64,000 nucleotides of DNA from Streptomyces sp. NA04227. Its GTDB lineage: Bacteria; Actinomycetota; Actinomycetes; Streptomycetales; Streptomycetaceae. The stretch is from assembly GCF_013364195.1 (NCBI RefSeq), contig NZ_CP054918.1, forward strand, positions 3,151,001 through 3,215,000, in the 5' to 3' direction. Made by a program: the position numbers and the translations under genes. Below are positions 44,420 through 52,318 of the stretch, piece by piece; the stretch's first letter is position 1; each line of letters opens with the position of its first letter. The notes under the pieces were generated by a model, which did no database searches, was not told the DNA's origin, and saw nothing but the letters and a program-made list of their open reading frames with translations.

Positions 44420-45574
44420 ATGATCCGGTTCGAGAACGTCACCAAGCGGTACGCGGACGGCACCGTCGCCGTCGACGACCTGTCCTTCGAGGTCGCCGAC
44501 GGTGAACTGGTGACGCTCGTCGGGCCTTCGGGCTGCGGCAAGACCACCACCATGAAGATGGTGAACCGGCTGATCGAACCGAGCGCCGGGCGCATCCTCC
44601 TGGACGGCGAGGACATCGCGGAGACCGACCCGGTCGCGCTGCGCCGCCGTATCGGCTACGTGATCCAGCAGGTCGGCCTGTTCCCGCACAAGACGGTCCT
44701 GGACAACACCGCGACCGTCCCGCACCTGCTCGGCGTCTCCCGCGCCAAGGCCCGCGCCCGCGCGGCCGAACTCCTGGACCTGGTGGGCCTTGACCCGACG
44801 GTCTTCGGCGCCCGCTACCCCGAGCAGCTCTCCGGCGGTCAGCGCCAACGGGTGGGCGTGGCACGGGCGTTGGCGGCCGATCCGCCGGTGCTGCTGATGG
44901 ACGAGCCGTTCGGCGCGGTCGACCCGGTGGTGCGCGAGCGCCTCCAGTCGGAGTTCCTGCGGCTCCAGCAGGAGGTCCGCAAGACGGTGCTGTTCGTCAC
45001 GCACGACATCGAGGAGGCGGTCCGCCTCGGCGACCGCATCGCGGTGTACGGCAACGGCCGTATCGAACAGTTCGACACCCCCTCGACGGTCCTCGGCGCG
45101 CCCGCGACCGACTACGTGGCCGACTTCGTGGGCGCCGACCGCGGCCTCAAGCGGCTGTCGGTCACCCCGATCGAGGCGGGCGACCTGGAACAGCCGCCGG
45201 TGGTACGCCTGGACGACAAGCTGCCCCGCGAACTCGACGCGCCCTGGGCGGTCGTCCTGGACGCAAAGGACAATCTGCACGGCTGGATCTCCGCCGCCCA
45301 CGCGGCCCAACGGTCCGGAACGGTACGGGAGTTCGCGCGCCGTATGGACGCCTGGCTGCCGCTCGGCGCCTCCCTCAAGCAGGCCTTCGCCACCATGCTC
45401 CAGCACGACGCGGGCTGGATCGCCGTCCTCGACGAACGCGCCGAGAGCCCCAACCGCTTCCTCGGCGTCCTCACCCCGGCCCGCCTGCACGAGGCCCTGC
45501 GACGCTCGACGGCCGCGGACGCCCGGGACGTGGGCCGCCACGAGGTCGAGGTCGAGACGGTGAGCGCGGGGTAG
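44420..45574 (+). CDS. Glycine betaine/choline-type ABC transporter ATP-binding protein (OpuCA/ProV-like)
   Basis: A 384-residue ATPase with Walker A GPSGCGKTTT, Q-loop GYVIQQVGLFPHKTV, signature LSGGQRQRVGVARAL, Walker B VLLMDEPFGAVDP and H-loop VTHDIEEAVRLGDRI; the C-terminal about 120 residues are CBS-like (VVLDAKDNLHGWISAAHAAQ, IAVLDERAESPNRFLGVLTP), as in osmoregulated OpuA/OpuC ATPases. ATG 44420 fits the usual start MIRFENVTKRY; the ribosome binding site is weak (GGGGA). Split from its permeases on the other strand, an uncommon but known layout. Confidence 0.93.
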   Translation: MIRFENVTKRYADGTVAVDDLSFEVADGELVTLVGPSGCGKTTTMKMVNRLIEPSAGRILLDGEDIAETDPVALRRRIGYVIQQVGLFPHKTVLDNTATVPHLLGVSRAKARARAAELLDLVGLDPTVFGARYPEQLSGGQRQRVGVARALAADPPVLLMDEPFGAVDPVVRERLQSEFLRLQQEVRKTVLFVTHDIEEAVRLGDRIAVYGNGRIEQFDTPSTVLGAPATDYVADFVGADRGLKRLSVTPIEAGDLEQPPVVRLDDKLPRELDAPWAVVLDAKDNLHGWISAAHAAQRSGTVREFARRMDAWLPLGASLKQAFATMLQHDAGWIAVLDERAESPNRFLGVLTPARLHEALRRSTAADARDVGRHEVEVETVSAG

Positions 45575-45609
45575 CGCGCCCCGCACCCGCGTCGCCCGCT
45601 GCCGGGCCG

Positions 45610-45735
45610 CCCGGCCGGTCGTTGTACGCGCCCGGCCGATCGTTAGCCGCGCTCGGCCGGGCGTTGAGCGCAACCGGCCGGTCGTCATGCGCCCCCGGCC
45701 GTTCGCCGTACGCCCCCGGTCGGCCGTAATTCGTG
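45610..45735 (+). repeat. Imperfect 21-22-bp tandem repeats
   Basis: About six units beginning CGGCCGGTCGT and ending in a variable TACGCGCC-type sequence, at roughly 45611, 45633, 45654, 45675, 45697 and 45719, between the ABC ATPase and the VOC gene. Confidence 0.75.
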
Positions 45736-45757
45736 TGCGTCGGCGGCGGAGCCTCCC

Positions 45758-45763
45758 TACGCT
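45758..45763 (+). promoter_or_regulatory. -10 element (TACGCT) of the leaderless VOC gene
   Basis: TACGCT is followed by 7 bases and ATG 45771; no Shine-Dalgarno sequence is visible. Confidence 0.45.
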
Positions 45764-45770
45764 TGCGCGC

Positions 45771-46160
45771 ATGGCATGCCGTATCACCGAACTGATCCTG
45801 GACTGCGCCGACCCCGAACGGCTCGCCGCGTTCTGGAGCGAGGTCCTCGGCTACGTCGAACTGGCCCGTGAGGACGACGGAAGCATCGAGATCGGGCCGC
45901 CCGGCGTCGGCGCCTACGGCCCGCAGCCCACCCTCGTCCTCAGCCGCAGCAGCGACCCGCGGACCGGGAAGCTGCCGCTGCACATCGACGTCAACGCCAC
46001 CGACCGCGACCAGGACGCCGAACTGGAGCGGCTGCTCGCCCTCGGCGCCCGGCACGTGGACGTCGGCCAGAGTGGCGAGGAGAGCTGGTACCCCCTGGCC
46101 GACCCGGAGGGCAACGAGTTCTGCCTGCTGCGGCGGCGGATCGAGCCGGTCCAGCCATAA
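45771..46160 (+). CDS. VOC family (glyoxalase-like) protein
   Basis: A 129-residue single-domain vicinal-oxygen-chelate protein with the paired beta-alpha-beta units: ITELILDCADPERLAAFWSE, LPLHIDVNATDRDQDAELER (candidate metal His and Asp) and WYPLADPEGNEFCLLRRR. Members include glyoxalase-like enzymes and resistance binding proteins; the substrate here cannot be read from sequence. Probably transcribed alone from a leaderless promoter. Confidence 0.85.
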   Translation: MACRITELILDCADPERLAAFWSEVLGYVELAREDDGSIEIGPPGVGAYGPQPTLVLSRSSDPRTGKLPLHIDVNATDRDQDAELERLLALGARHVDVGQSGEESWYPLADPEGNEFCLLRRRIEPVQP

Positions 46161-46265
46161 GCCGTACACAGGCGCGTACGTACACGGCACGCACGCGGCA
46201 CGTACGCCGCCCGCGTACGCGCCCATGCGCGCCCCGCACGTACCGCCCCGTACCGTCCCGCCGTC

Positions 46266-47393
46266 TCAGCGACGCCCCTCGACCTCGATCCGCTCGCTCA
46301 GCCACACCATCGCCGCCGGGATCTCCCGCCGCCAGGTGTTGAAGTTGTGGCCGCCCTTGGTGAGGATCACCGACGAAATACGCGTCGGCGGGCGGGACTT
46401 GACCAGGTCGATGAATTTCTTGGTGTCCTGGTAGTTGTCCTCGCCGTGCTTGCTGCTGCTGACCAGCAGTGAGGTCCTGGGCGGGGGCGTGTGGCGCAGG
46501 AACCAGAACAGGTCCGCGCGCTGTTCGAGCGCCTTGTCGCCCTGGAACAGGTCGCCGGTGGTGCTGTCGATGGGCGCCTTGTAGTGGGGCGAGAGGCCCG
46601 CGCCCGCCCGGTACACCTCGGGGTGGTGGGCGGCGAGCTTGAGGGCGCAGTAGCCGCCGGTGGAACTGCCGATGACACCCCAGCCCCGCTTGCCGGTGAC
46701 CCGGTAGTGCCCGGCGACCGCCTCCGGCAGGTCCTTGGCCAGGAAGGTCTCGGTCTGCGGCCCGCGCGGCACGTCCACGCACTCGGTGTCCCGGGGCGGG
46801 GCGAGCGTCGGCCGCAGCATCACCAGGATCATCGGCCGCATCCGCTTCTCGCGGACCTGCTCGTGCGCGGTCTGCGGGTACTTCAGGCCGTTGATCAGGG
46901 CCTCGGTGGTGCCCGGGTAGCCGGTGAGGACGGTGACCGCGGGGAAGCGGCGCTCGCGGTGCGCGGACTGGAAGTACTCGGGCGGGAGGTACACGTACGC
47001 GGAGCTGGCGATGCGCGACTTGTGCCCGGTGACCTCGACCTTCTCCAGCCTGCCCGCGACCTCCGGGCGGCTGCTGCCCCCGGACACCTTGAGCTCCCGG
47101 GTGGAGGAGACCTTCAGACGGCTGACGGCGGTGTCGTGGTCGACGACGACGCCCTGGCCCTTCTCCTGGCCGAACAGGTCGGCCCAGGAGGCGTAGAAGC
47201 CAAAGCTCTGGTTGGCGGCGAGCCCGGTGGCGGAGAACAGCGTCAGCTGCGCGGCGAGCAGCAGCGCGATCCGCCCGGTGACCGCACGCCAGTGGCGGCG
47301 GGCCAGCCGCGGCCACAGCCACACGGTCGCGGCGAACAGGACGACGGCGAGCACCACCGCGAGCCACAGTACGAAGTTGCTGGTGAGTCCCAT
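46266..47393 (-). CDS. Membrane-anchored esterase-family protein (alpha/beta hydrolase)
   Basis: A 375-residue protein. The N-terminus has two to three hydrophobic helices (FVLWLAVVLAVVLFAATVWL; AVTGRIALLLAAQLTLFSAT), so it is anchored with the catalytic domain probably outside. The esterase D/antigen-85-like domain (PF00756) begins near 125: AYVYLPPEYFQSAHRERRFP, VTVLTGYPGTTEALING, VIGSSTGGYCALKLAAHHPE (nucleophile Ser in GSSTGG) and GGHNFNTWRREIPAAMVWLS (catalytic His). Substrate unknown; relatives act on acyl esters of the envelope. ATG 47393 fits; ORF extension upstream is not supported. Confidence 0.87.
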   Translation of the reverse strand: MGLTSNFVLWLAVVLAVVLFAATVWLWPRLARRHWRAVTGRIALLLAAQLTLFSATGLAANQSFGFYASWADLFGQEKGQGVVVDHDTAVSRLKVSSTRELKVSGGSSRPEVAGRLEKVEVTGHKSRIASSAYVYLPPEYFQSAHRERRFPAVTVLTGYPGTTEALINGLKYPQTAHEQVREKRMRPMILVMLRPTLAPPRDTECVDVPRGPQTETFLAKDLPEAVAGHYRVTGKRGWGVIGSSTGGYCALKLAAHHPEVYRAGAGLSPHYKAPIDSTTGDLFQGDKALEQRADLFWFLRHTPPPRTSLLVSSSKHGEDNYQDTKKFIDLVKSRPPTRISSVILTKGGHNFNTWRREIPAAMVWLSERIEVEGRR

Positions 47394-47928
47394 GGTGCGT
47401 CCGCCGGATGCCTTTCGTTCCCCGTTGCCCGTGCCCTCCGCTTCTGCCGATGGCCCGCTGTGTCCGCTGTGCCCGCTGCGTCCTGCCGTGTCCTGCCGTG
47501 TCCTGCCGTGTTCCGCCGGATCCCGCCGTATCCAGAGGGAGTGATCCTCCCCCTCCAACAGACCGTCCCAGAGAACGCAAAGTTGCCGGACCGCGGAGAT
47601 CGTTTGCGTTGCCGTTCCGGCCCGGGGGCCGGGCGGGGCGGCCCGCGGACAACAAGAGAGGCCTCGCCGGTGAGGAAGCGGCCGGTCCGTGACGAAGGCC
47701 CCTCCGATGCGAACGGGCCCCTGCCCGAATGCGACGATGGCCGCTCGGCAGAAGGCGGCGCATATCACAGCGCTCAACCCCGGGCGCCTGTCCGCTGTCC
47801 TTCCCTACAACCGGAATTCGAGGTCCCGCCGCTCACGGGCCACCGGTTCCGGCGTTTCATCCAGCCCCGGCGACGCTCCCCGGCCTCGCCCCACGGGGCC
47901 GTCCCCCTCCCCCAAGTACGGAAACGCG
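47394..47928. other. 535-bp divergent spacer with 10-bp repeats
   Basis: No supported gene; long frames on both strands lack coding features. Divergent promoters for the esterase and MprF-like genes must lie here. It contains the decamer repeat at 47461-47530. Confidence 0.55.
47461..47530 (+). repeat. Seven 10-bp repeats (TCCTGCCGTG type)
   Basis: TGTCCGCTGT, GCCCGCTGCG, then three perfect TCCTGCCGTG units (47481-47510), TTCCGCCGGA and TCCCGCCGTA; the period is exactly 10 bp throughout. Confidence 0.85.
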
Positions 47929-49818
47929 ATGTCGGTCACGGTGGATTCAGCATCAGCGAAGGACAGCAGGCCGCGCAGGTGGCTGCGCGGCCCCCGGCCG
48001 CAGGCGGTGCCGGTCCTCGTCGCGAGACTCGGCGTACTCGTCGGGCTGTTCGACGTCGCCGGCGGGATCTTCCCGCGCTTTCGGCACAGTGCCCTGCACT
48101 CGGCGATGCAGGTGCTCCCCGGCACCGTCGGCCCGTTCGCCGCCGCGCTCGCACTCGGCTCCGGCGTACTGCTGCTCCTGCTCGCGCACGGGCTGCGGCG
48201 CGGCAAACGGCGCGCCTGGCGGGCCGCGGTCGTCCTGTTGCCGATCGGCGCGGCGGCCCAGTTCGTCCACCGGCACTCGGTGCTCGGCGTCCTCATCCCG
48301 GTACTCCTGCTCGCCCTGCTGCTCCGGCACCGCGACCAGTTCCGGGCCCTGCCCGACCCGCGCGGCCGCTGGTGGGCCCTGGCCAACTTCCTTGTGCTCG
48401 CGCCGGTTTCGGTGGGCCTCGGCCTGGTCGTGGTCAGCGCCCACCCGGGACCGGCCGTCGGCGTTCCGTCACTGACGGAGCGTCTGCGGCACGTGCTGTA
48501 CGGCCTGTTCGGCATGGAGGGCCCCGTCGACTACACGGGCTACACCTCCTGGACGGTGGGCTTCTCCCTCGGCGCGCTCGGCCTGATCACCGCGCTCACC
48601 ACCGCGTACCTCGCCTTCCGCCCCGAACACCCGGTCGCCCGGCTCAGCGCGGACGACGAGGAGCGGCTGCGCGGGCTCCTGGCCCGGCACGGCAGCCGCG
48701 ACTCGCTCGGCCGGTTCGCGCTGCGCCGCGACAAGGCGGTGGTCTTCTCGCCGAGCGGCAAGTCCGCCGTCTGCTACCGCGTGGTGTCCGGCGTGATGCT
48801 CGCCAGCGGCGACCCGATCGGCGACGTCGAGGCCTGGCCCGGCGCCATCGAACGGTTCATGGCCGAGGCCAAGGCCCACTCCTGGACGCCCGCCGTGATG
48901 GGCTGCTCGCGCACCGGCGGCGAGGTGTGGACCCGCGAGAGCGGCCTGGACGCCCTGGAACTCGGCGACGAGGCCCTGGTCGACGTCGCCGACTTCTCCC
49001 TTTCCGGCCGCGCCATGCGCAACGTACGCCAGATGGTCAAACGCATCGAACGCGCCGGCTACGAGACGAAGGTACGCCGCGTCCGCGACGTCGACGCCGA
49101 CGAACTGGCCCGCATCCGCCGCGCCGCCGAGGACTGGCGCGGCACCGACACCGAACGCGGCTTCTCCATGGCGCTGGGCCGCATCGGCGACCCCGCCGAC
49201 GCCGACTGCCTGATCGCCACCGCCCACCGCCCGGACGAAGTCCCGGGCCCTTACGGCGACTTGAAGGCGATCCTGCACTTCGTCCCGTGGGGCGAGGACG
49301 GCGTCTCCCTCGACCTGATGCGCCGCGACCGCGCCGCCGACCCCGGCATGAACGAACTCCTCATCGTCGCCGCCCTGCACGCCGCCACCGGCCTCGGCAT
49401 CGCCCGCGTCTCCCTCAACTTCGCCATGTTCCGCTCCGCCCTGGCCCGCGGCGAACAACTCGGCGCGGGCCCCGTCTCCCGCGCCTGGCGCTCCCTGCTC
49501 GTCTTCCTCTCCCGCTGGTTCCAGATCGAGTCCCTCTACAAGTTCAACGCCAAGTTCCGCCCTCGCTGGGAACCCCGCTTCGTCATCTTCCGCTCGACCA
49601 ACGACCTGCCACGGATCGGGCTCGCGGCCATGCGGGCGGAGGGGTTCGTGAACTTCGGGGTGCCGGGGATTGTGCGGAGGGTGGTGCGGGGGCCTCGGGA
49701 TTGTGCGCATGGCGGGCAAGCGGTGGCATACGTCACATCGATGAAGGCCGGAAACTCTGTGTCAGCGGGCAACCACACCAAAACGGAGCCCCTCTTGGCA
49801 GTTGACCACCAACACTGA
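47929..49818 (+). CDS. MprF-like/DUF2156 membrane protein (phosphatidylglycerol lysyltransferase domain)
   Basis: A 629-residue protein. About six transmembrane helices in residues 25-240 (VLVARLGVLVGLFDVAGGIF, FAAALALGSGVLLLLLAHGL, LIPVLLLALLLRHRD, WALANFLVLAPVSVGLGLVV), then the DUF2156 aminoacyl-lipid transferase fold (FALRRDKAVVFSPSGKSAVC, GVMLASGDPIGDVEAWPGAI, WRGTDTERGFSMALGRIGDP, GVSLDLMRRDRAADPGMNEL, SLNFAMFRSALARGEQLG). It may transfer an amino acid from aminoacyl-tRNA to phosphatidylglycerol. The start at 47929 excludes a non-coding-like extension. The last about 40 residues (YVTSMKAGNSVSAGNHTKTE onward) look unrelated to the family and run into lower-GC DNA, as if the original stop was lost. 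Confidence 0.85.
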   Translation: MSVTVDSASAKDSRPRRWLRGPRPQAVPVLVARLGVLVGLFDVAGGIFPRFRHSALHSAMQVLPGTVGPFAAALALGSGVLLLLLAHGLRRGKRRAWRAAVVLLPIGAAAQFVHRHSVLGVLIPVLLLALLLRHRDQFRALPDPRGRWWALANFLVLAPVSVGLGLVVVSAHPGPAVGVPSLTERLRHVLYGLFGMEGPVDYTGYTSWTVGFSLGALGLITALTTAYLAFRPEHPVARLSADDEERLRGLLARHGSRDSLGRFALRRDKAVVFSPSGKSAVCYRVVSGVMLASGDPIGDVEAWPGAIERFMAEAKAHSWTPAVMGCSRTGGEVWTRESGLDALELGDEALVDVADFSLSGRAMRNVRQMVKRIERAGYETKVRRVRDVDADELARIRRAAEDWRGTDTERGFSMALGRIGDPADADCLIATAHRPDEVPGPYGDLKAILHFVPWGEDGVSLDLMRRDRAADPGMNELLIVAALHAATGLGIARVSLNFAMFRSALARGEQLGAGPVSRAWRSLLVFLSRWFQIESLYKFNAKFRPRWEPRFVIFRSTNDLPRIGLAAMRAEGFVNFGVPGIVRRVVRGPRDCAHGGQAVAYVTSMKAGNSVSAGNHTKTEPLLAVDHQH

Positions 49819-49833
49819 CCAATAGGGGGAGCA

Positions 49834-50235
49834 ATGCCCACCACACGGAACCGAGTTGTGCGAAGAACCGGGATGGTTGTCTGCGCTCTGCTCGCCGCGA
49901 CGGTGGCCGGGACCGTTCCAGCCGTTGCGGAAGGCGGCTGGCACAGCTACATCAAGGACTGGGGCGCCGATGCGGAGTCCCGACGCTGGACGGACAAGCA
50001 CAAGGACTCTTCTCACACCACTGTCGAGTTCTCCGGTTGCGACTTCCACGGGGGAGGTGGCGTGGACCTCGAACTCAACCGCGTCAAGAACTACCTCCCG
50101 GACGTCAGCTACGGATGGGAGCCGAACAGGTGCAACACGTCGGACTGGGGCGAGGTCAAGACCGACGGACAGTTCTACTTCGTCAAGGTCAACAGCGGCA
50201 GGCTCGACGTCAAGTCCGTGACGACTAAGTACTAG
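49834..50235 (+). CDS. Small secreted protein, two Cys, unknown family
   Basis: A 133-residue protein behind a good ribosome binding site (AGGGGGAG, 4 bases before ATG). Residues 1-32 are a Sec signal peptide (RNRVVRRT then GMVVCALLAATVAGTVPAVA). The mature about 100 residues begin EGGWHSYIKDWGADAESRRW and include DSSHTTVEFSGCDFHGGGG and GWEPNRCNTSDWGEVKTDGQ; two Cys suggest one disulphide, and Trp/Tyr/Lys content is high. G+C is clearly lower than in neighbours. A hairpin directly follows, then an ABC exporter-type operon. It resembles in layout, not clearly in sequence, secreted bacteriocin-like proteins (lactococcin 972 type). Function unknown. Confidence 0.8.
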   Translation: MPTTRNRVVRRTGMVVCALLAATVAGTVPAVAEGGWHSYIKDWGADAESRRWTDKHKDSSHTTVEFSGCDFHGGGGVDLELNRVKNYLPDVSYGWEPNRCNTSDWGEVKTDGQFYFVKVNSGRLDVKSVTTKY

Positions 50236-50244
50236 CAGCAGGTA

Positions 50245-50280
50245 CCGGCCCTGTCCGGCAAGTCTGCGGGACAGGGCCGG
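50245..50280 (+). terminator. Hairpin between the secreted-protein gene and the ABC operon
   Basis: Arms CCGGCCCTGTCC (50245-50256) and GGACAGGGCCGG (50269-50280) form a perfect 12-bp stem with a 12-base loop, starting 10 bases after the stop codon. It would end or attenuate transcription, letting the secreted protein be made in excess of the transporter. Confidence 0.8.
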
Positions 50281-50312
50281 CCTTCGCGTCCCCATCTCCC
50301 CCTGGAACCCCC

Positions 50313-51062
50313 GTGCCCATCAAGACACTTGGCTGCTCCTTCGCCTACCGCGCACAGATCCCGGTACTGAACGCCCTCTCACTGGCATTCGACTCGGGCA
50401 CCACCGTGCTCCTCGGCCCCAACGGCGCTGGGAAATCGACCCTGTTGAGCCTGGCTGCTTCCGCTCTGCGGCCCGATTCCGGTTCAGTGGCCCTCGGGCC
50501 ACTCGACACGACCCGCCGCGCCGACCTGAAGGAGTACCGCCGCCGCGTCGGCTGGCTCCCTCAGCAGGTACGTCCCGTGCCCAGCCTGCGTGTTCGCGAA
50601 CAGGTCGCGCACGCGGGCTGGTTGAAGGGCATGTCACGTCGCGCGGCCTGGGACGCGTCGGCCGGTGCGCTGGAACGTGTCGCGCTCACCGAGCTTGCCC
50701 AGCGACGCAGTTCGGAACTTTCCGGAGGGCAACTCCGCCGCCTGGGCATCGCGCAGGCCCTCGTACACAGCGCGGACGTCCTGCTCATGGACGAGCCCAC
50801 GGCGGGTCTCGACCCCCTCCAGCGACGGGTGTTCAAGGAGCTCGTGACGAGCATCGCCAGCACCTCGAACACGGACGTGATCGTCTCCACCCATCAGACC
50901 GAGGACCTGGCCAATACATACGACCATGTCGTGGTCCTGGACGCGGGCGAAGTGCGCCACCAGGGCTCCGTGGCGTCGTTCTTCGGTCTGGCCCCGGCGG
51001 GGACCGCACCGGAGCATCGGGCGGAGACCGCGTACGCGGGTCTGATCACGGCGGAGGTGTGA
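50313..51062 (+). CDS. ABC transporter ATP-binding protein
   Basis: A 249-residue single ATPase domain: Walker A GPNGAGKST, Q-loop GWLPQQVRPVPSLRV, signature SELSGGQLRRLGIAQALV, Walker B VLLMDEPTAGLDP, H-loop VSTHQTEDLANTYDHVV. The pattern is of exporter-type (CcmA/ABC-2) ATPases. It starts at GTG 50313 (TGGAA upstream). Its stop overlaps the next GTG by 4 bases. It energises the two membrane proteins that follow, probably to export, remove or sense the small secreted protein or a related peptide (inference). Confidence 0.92.
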   Translation: MPIKTLGCSFAYRAQIPVLNALSLAFDSGTTVLLGPNGAGKSTLLSLAASALRPDSGSVALGPLDTTRRADLKEYRRRVGWLPQQVRPVPSLRVREQVAHAGWLKGMSRRAAWDASAGALERVALTELAQRRSSELSGGQLRRLGIAQALVHSADVLLMDEPTAGLDPLQRRVFKELVTSIASTSNTDVIVSTHQTEDLANTYDHVVVLDAGEVRHQGSVASFFGLAPAGTAPEHRAETAYAGLITAEV

Positions 51063-52318
51063 GCATCGTGTACCTGCGTACTGTGCTGCGCACCTCCGTT
51101 GCGACCCGCGCCATGTTTGTGCTGATCCCCTGGCTGGTGTCCTACAGCGGCGGGCTCGTCGAGTGGATCGACGGCGGGTACTGGCTGTCGGTCACTGCCC
51201 AGAGCAATGTCCTCATCGCGTTCATCGCCCCCGCTTGTGCGGCCTCCGCGGCCTGGGAGGGCACGCGAGTGCGACGGTCCCGGATTCTGGAGGGCACGCC
51301 GGTTCGCTCGCCGGTGCGCATCGCCCTGTCCGCCGTCCTGCCGGTCTACGTCCTCGGTGCCGCGTCCGTCGTCCTCGCTCTCCTGCTGCTCCTCCCCGGG
51401 ACCCCTGGCGCTCCGGACGGGAACTCGGTGGCGATTCTCGCCGTAGAAGCAGTGGTGGTCGCCGCGCACGTGGCAGTGGGTTACGTGCTCGGTCTCAGGC
51501 TCCCCCCGTTCCTCGCCGCCCCAGTGGCGCTGGTGACCAGCTTTCTGTGGATGGCCTTCCCCGCAGCCTTGCCGACGCCATGGCTTCGGCAGTTGAACGG
51601 CGCCAACCTGTCCGAGTGCTGTGCCCTCGACCAGACCCTCGCCCCCCGCGCGCTGCTCGCCCCCTCGGTCGTCGCCCTCGGGACAGTCGTCGCGGTTCTG
51701 CTGTGGATCTGGGCACAAGGACGGTTCCAACAGCTCCTGCTGGCCCCCTTGGCTGTCGGCATCACCCTGGCCGTGGCGGTGCCCATTGCCACCCCGCTGG
51801 GCCGCTCGCCGGCCCAGGCTCGCCCGGCCTCGGAACTCCGCTGCGAGGGCCGGGCTCCCGCTGTCTGTCTCTGGCCCGAGCAGCAGGCCTCGGCGGACCG
51901 CATCGGTCGCTGGGCCGCCCACGCAGACGCACGCCTGCGCACCATGGGGGTGCCCACAGCCGCACGCATCACGCCCCACAGCAGCGACCCGGCACAGGAC
52001 GAGGTCCTGGGATTCGTGGCCTCCAAGGCCCTTTCCCACCAAACCCCGACGTGCGCCTTCAGCGGTGAGTGGCCCGGTAGTGACGCACAGGGCGCACTGG
52101 AGGCCTGGCTCCGGCTGACAGCCGGGCTCGATCCCAACTCCGTACAGGTCTCCAACGGCCTCGATGACACCCACCTCGCCGAGCAGGTGCGCAAGCTCCC
52201 GCTCCCCGCTCAGAAGCGCTGGTACGCACGCAACGAGCCCACCCTTCACACCTGTTCGAAGCAACCCGACCTCGACCCCGCCCACTTCGCGTCGGCAGAT
52301 CAACCGGGCGCCTCATGA
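51059..52318 (+). CDS. ABC-transporter-associated membrane protein with C-terminal soluble domain
   Basis: A 419-residue protein. Residues 1-260 hold about six hydrophobic helices (MFVLIPWLVSYSGGLVEWID, ALSAVLPVYVLGAASVVLAL, VLGLRLPPFLAAPVALVTSF, ALGTVVAVLLWIW, LLLAPLAVGITLAVAVPIAT). The remaining about 150 residues are soluble: CEGRAPAVCLWPEQQASADR, LRTMGVPTAARITPHSSDPA, LTAGLDPNSVQVSNGLDD. The CLWPEQ-type motif with paired Cys is one I associate with Streptomyces ABC-linked membrane proteins of unknown role. It overlaps both neighbours by 4 bases. Confidence 0.7.
   Translation: MSIVYLRTVLRTSVATRAMFVLIPWLVSYSGGLVEWIDGGYWLSVTAQSNVLIAFIAPACAASAAWEGTRVRRSRILEGTPVRSPVRIALSAVLPVYVLGAASVVLALLLLLPGTPGAPDGNSVAILAVEAVVVAAHVAVGYVLGLRLPPFLAAPVALVTSFLWMAFPAALPTPWLRQLNGANLSECCALDQTLAPRALLAPSVVALGTVVAVLLWIWAQGRFQQLLLAPLAVGITLAVAVPIATPLGRSPAQARPASELRCEGRAPAVCLWPEQQASADRIGRWAAHADARLRTMGVPTAARITPHSSDPAQDEVLGFVASKALSHQTPTCAFSGEWPGSDAQGALEAWLRLTAGLDPNSVQVSNGLDDTHLAEQVRKLPLPAQKRWYARNEPTLHTCSKQPDLDPAHFASADQPGAS

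Noticed and set aside
47689..47928. Upstream extension of the MprF-like frame from 47689
   Set aside because: The extra 80 residues are Pro/Arg/Ser-rich with no family similarity; ATG 47929 has GGAAA at suitable spacing and begins the family-like sequence.
49834..50235. Assignment of the secreted protein to the lactococcin 972 family
   Set aside because: The genomic layout is reminiscent, but I could not align the mature sequence convincingly, and the two-Cys pattern is not typical of that family; left as unknown.
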